Of a DNA stretch of 64,000 nucleotides, positions 62,645 to 64,000 are shown one piece after another. The notes under the pieces were generated by a model. That model was not told the origin of the DNA. It ran no database searches and saw only the letters and a program-made list of their open reading frames with translations. This stretch comes from Dyadobacter crusticola DSM 16708. Lineage in GTDB: Bacteria > Bacteroidota > Bacteroidia > Cytophagales > Spirosomataceae. The stretch lies in contig NZ_JNJB01000007.1 in the NCBI RefSeq assembly GCF_000701505.1, forward strand, positions 209,302 through 273,301, written 5' to 3'. The first letter of the stretch is position 1, and each line of letters starts with the position of its first letter. The position numbers were made by a program, and so were the translations under genes.

Positions 62645-64000
62645 TTATCTGTCTACTGGGACCCACTTCGAGCCATTGAACCTCAAAATGGGTGTAATCT
62701 GGTTTTCGTTCGATTTGGTATAGTCAAAGCCGGTCAGCAGGTATTCGCTGTCGCCGTACCTTCTTGCTTGAAGCCCGTCGCCGATCTTGTCTTTATACTT
62801 ATGTACCATTCTTGCAAAAAACGTGAGCTGATCAAAACCCTGGTAAGAATAGACCGATGCGAACGTATTTGTTTTGTTCCAGTAACTTTTTTGGAACTGG
62901 CGAATGCTCTCTTTTTCCCGGTCTACATAATCCGGCTCAATCAGTGTAAGTCTTGAACCAAAACGGGAAATGCGCGACTGCTGCTGATTGAAGCTGGTAG
63001 ATGTTGCGATAACCGGCGTCGTGATCAGCTTTCGGCCATTCAGAACCTCGATCAGATTGGGACCGGAAGTTCCGTCGGACGAGAACAATGTAACGTGCGA
63101 AGGTTTGCTGGTTTCAAAAGATGGAATATTGTTTTCCAGCCACTCACGGTCTGACTGGATCTTAGTCATTGCCACAACCCTGCCGCCTTTGCTTTTCCAT
63201 TCCGTAGCGTAGGAAGCCGCCATAGCTGAATCCTTGCTCGTGCTTCCATAATAGATCACAGCTGACAGCCCGGGTGCCTGTGATTTCATGTATTGTGCAG
63301 CACGTTGCGTCTGGTATGTGATAGACGGATGCCCCAGGTAGATATTGGGGGAAGATTTCAGTAAACCCGCGTCAGTTGAGAGCGGATTGACCATTACTGC
63401 ATTGCTTGCTGCTATGAACTGCGCTGTAATATCGAAAGTGTTGGCATAAAGCGGCCCGATCACGATGTCCGACTGCTGAAAATTCTTGTTGCTGACGATG
63501 TTTTCCATTGGTTTGGCATCGTTGCCCACATCATAAGCCCAGAGATTGACCTGGATTCCCTCGGTAGCGAGCTGATCTTTGGCCATAACCAGTCCCAGGT
63601 AGTAATCGTAGGCAAACTGGTTGGAGCGCCGCTTCGAGGTACTGAATTCATCCAGGCGGAAGGGTAACAACACTGCCACGTCCAGGTAACCTTTTGTCCA
63701 TTGCCCCTCCTGTTTCGGAATGCTTCTTCGTGGCGTTTCCTCCGCGGCAGCTACTTTTTCTTTGTTACTGAATTTAAACTGCTTTTGAAGCTGGGCTGCA
63801 TATTGCTGGTCAACTGTGGTCGATTTAGGAGATTTCTCAATAAACTGAATCAGGATCAATGCAAGATCGCGGTCAGTAGGATACTGCTTTTGCAGGCTGA
63901 CCAATGTAGGCAGATCGCCCACCGTTGCCAGATAATGCTGTTTCAAACCTTGTACATCTTTCGCCATGGAAGTGTCCTTGATTTTCAGGAGCTGCTCCAG
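62645..64000 (-). CDS. Periplasmic-binding-protein-like (type 1 fold) protein, 5' end outside window
   Basis: At least 452 residues: the frame stays open through the window edge (11 codons beyond the ATG at 63967, reading LEQLLKIKDTS), so the true start is upstream. After a helical lead, residues about 95-440 resemble a branched-chain-amino-acid-type binding fold: DVAVLLPFRLDEFS, DIVIGPLYANTFDITAQFIA, MVNPLSTDAGLL, IYYGSTSKDSAMAASYATEW, VYSYQGFDQLTFFARMV. In Bacteroidota such proteins often carry LysM repeats upstream, but that part is not visible here. No ABC transporter genes are adjacent, so it may sense or bind envelope components. Confidence 0.8.
   Translation of the reverse strand: MEQLLKIKDTSMAKDVQGLKQHYLATVGDLPTLVSLQKQYPTDRDLALILIQFIEKSPKSTTVDQQYAAQLQKQFKFSNKEKVAAAEETPRRSIPKQEGQWTKGYLDVAVLLPFRLDEFSTSKRRSNQFAYDYYLGLVMAKDQLATEGIQVNLWAYDVGNDAKPMENIVSNKNFQQSDIVIGPLYANTFDITAQFIAASNAVMVNPLSTDAGLLKSSPNIYLGHPSITYQTQRAAQYMKSQAPGLSAVIYYGSTSKDSAMAASYATEWKSKGGRVVAMTKIQSDREWLENNIPSFETSKPSHVTLFSSDGTSGPNLIEVLNGRKLITTPVIATSTSFNQQQSRISRFGSRLTLIEPDYVDREKESIRQFQKSYWNKTNTFASVYSYQGFDQLTFFARMVHKYKDKIGDGLQARRYGDSEYLLTGFDYTKSNENQITPILRFNGSKWVPVDR

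Overview
The window looks like chromosomal DNA of a member of the Bacteroidota, most likely a Cytophagales/Spirosomataceae genus such as Dyadobacter. The evidence is two SusC/SusD pairs, FecR-type and zinc-finger anti-sigma factors, DUF4097 proteins, MacB/FtsX permeases without an ATPase, CHASE3 hybrid kinases with orphan CheR/CheB, weak or absent Shine-Dalgarno sequences and several TTG starts. The genus is an inference from protein style; no rRNA marker is present. I saw no tRNA, rRNA, prophage, insertion sequence or CRISPR array.

Layout. 1-2.3 kb: 3' part of DNA polymerase I. 2.3-11.9 kb: a SusC/SusD pair (minus strand), an ~860-nt intergenic region with an orphan terminator-like hairpin, and a divergent two-gene unit of secreted proteins (LamG-like plus PA14; beta-propeller fused to a cupredoxin). 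12-21.8 kb: a trans-envelope signalling and uptake locus: ECF sigma factor, FecR, a SusC that carries the STN signalling domain, an octamer/31-mer tandem repeat, SusD, an exported RraA-like protein and a Tat-exported enolase-superfamily enzyme. Together these could form a periplasmic sugar-acid degradation route.

21.9-31 kb: a cation/proton antiporter, then a fusion of an ADP/ATP-translocase-like transporter, HEAT repeats and a cyclic-nucleotide-binding domain. It faces a tight four-gene operon of histidine kinase, response regulator, receiver-adenylate cyclase and HD protein. Signal input, cAMP synthesis and a cAMP-responsive membrane protein are side by side; this is the strongest candidate for an under-described system. 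31-38.6 kb: a small two-gene pair, an FtsX-type permease, small conserved proteins, and an ECF sigma factor with an anti-sigma factor whose outer part is made of HEAT repeats, followed by two DUF4097 proteins.

38.6-49 kb: a MarR regulator with a 36-bp operator-like palindrome, a ClC channel with CBS domains, a lipoprotein, and a four-gene signalling operon (CHASE3-GAF hybrid kinase with three receivers, CheR, CheB, receiver-PAS hybrid kinase). 49-52.4 kb: an AddA/RecB-like helicase whose C-terminal nuclease domain looks degenerate. 52.5-58.7 kb: an outer-membrane barrel and a histidine unit hisS-hisG-hisD-hisC, into which a Xre/RES toxin-antitoxin pair is inserted between hisD and hisC. 58.9-64 kb: a tiny conserved basic protein, a membrane protein, a methyltransferase, a glycosyltransferase, hemL and the 3' part of a periplasmic-binding-protein-like gene that runs off the window.
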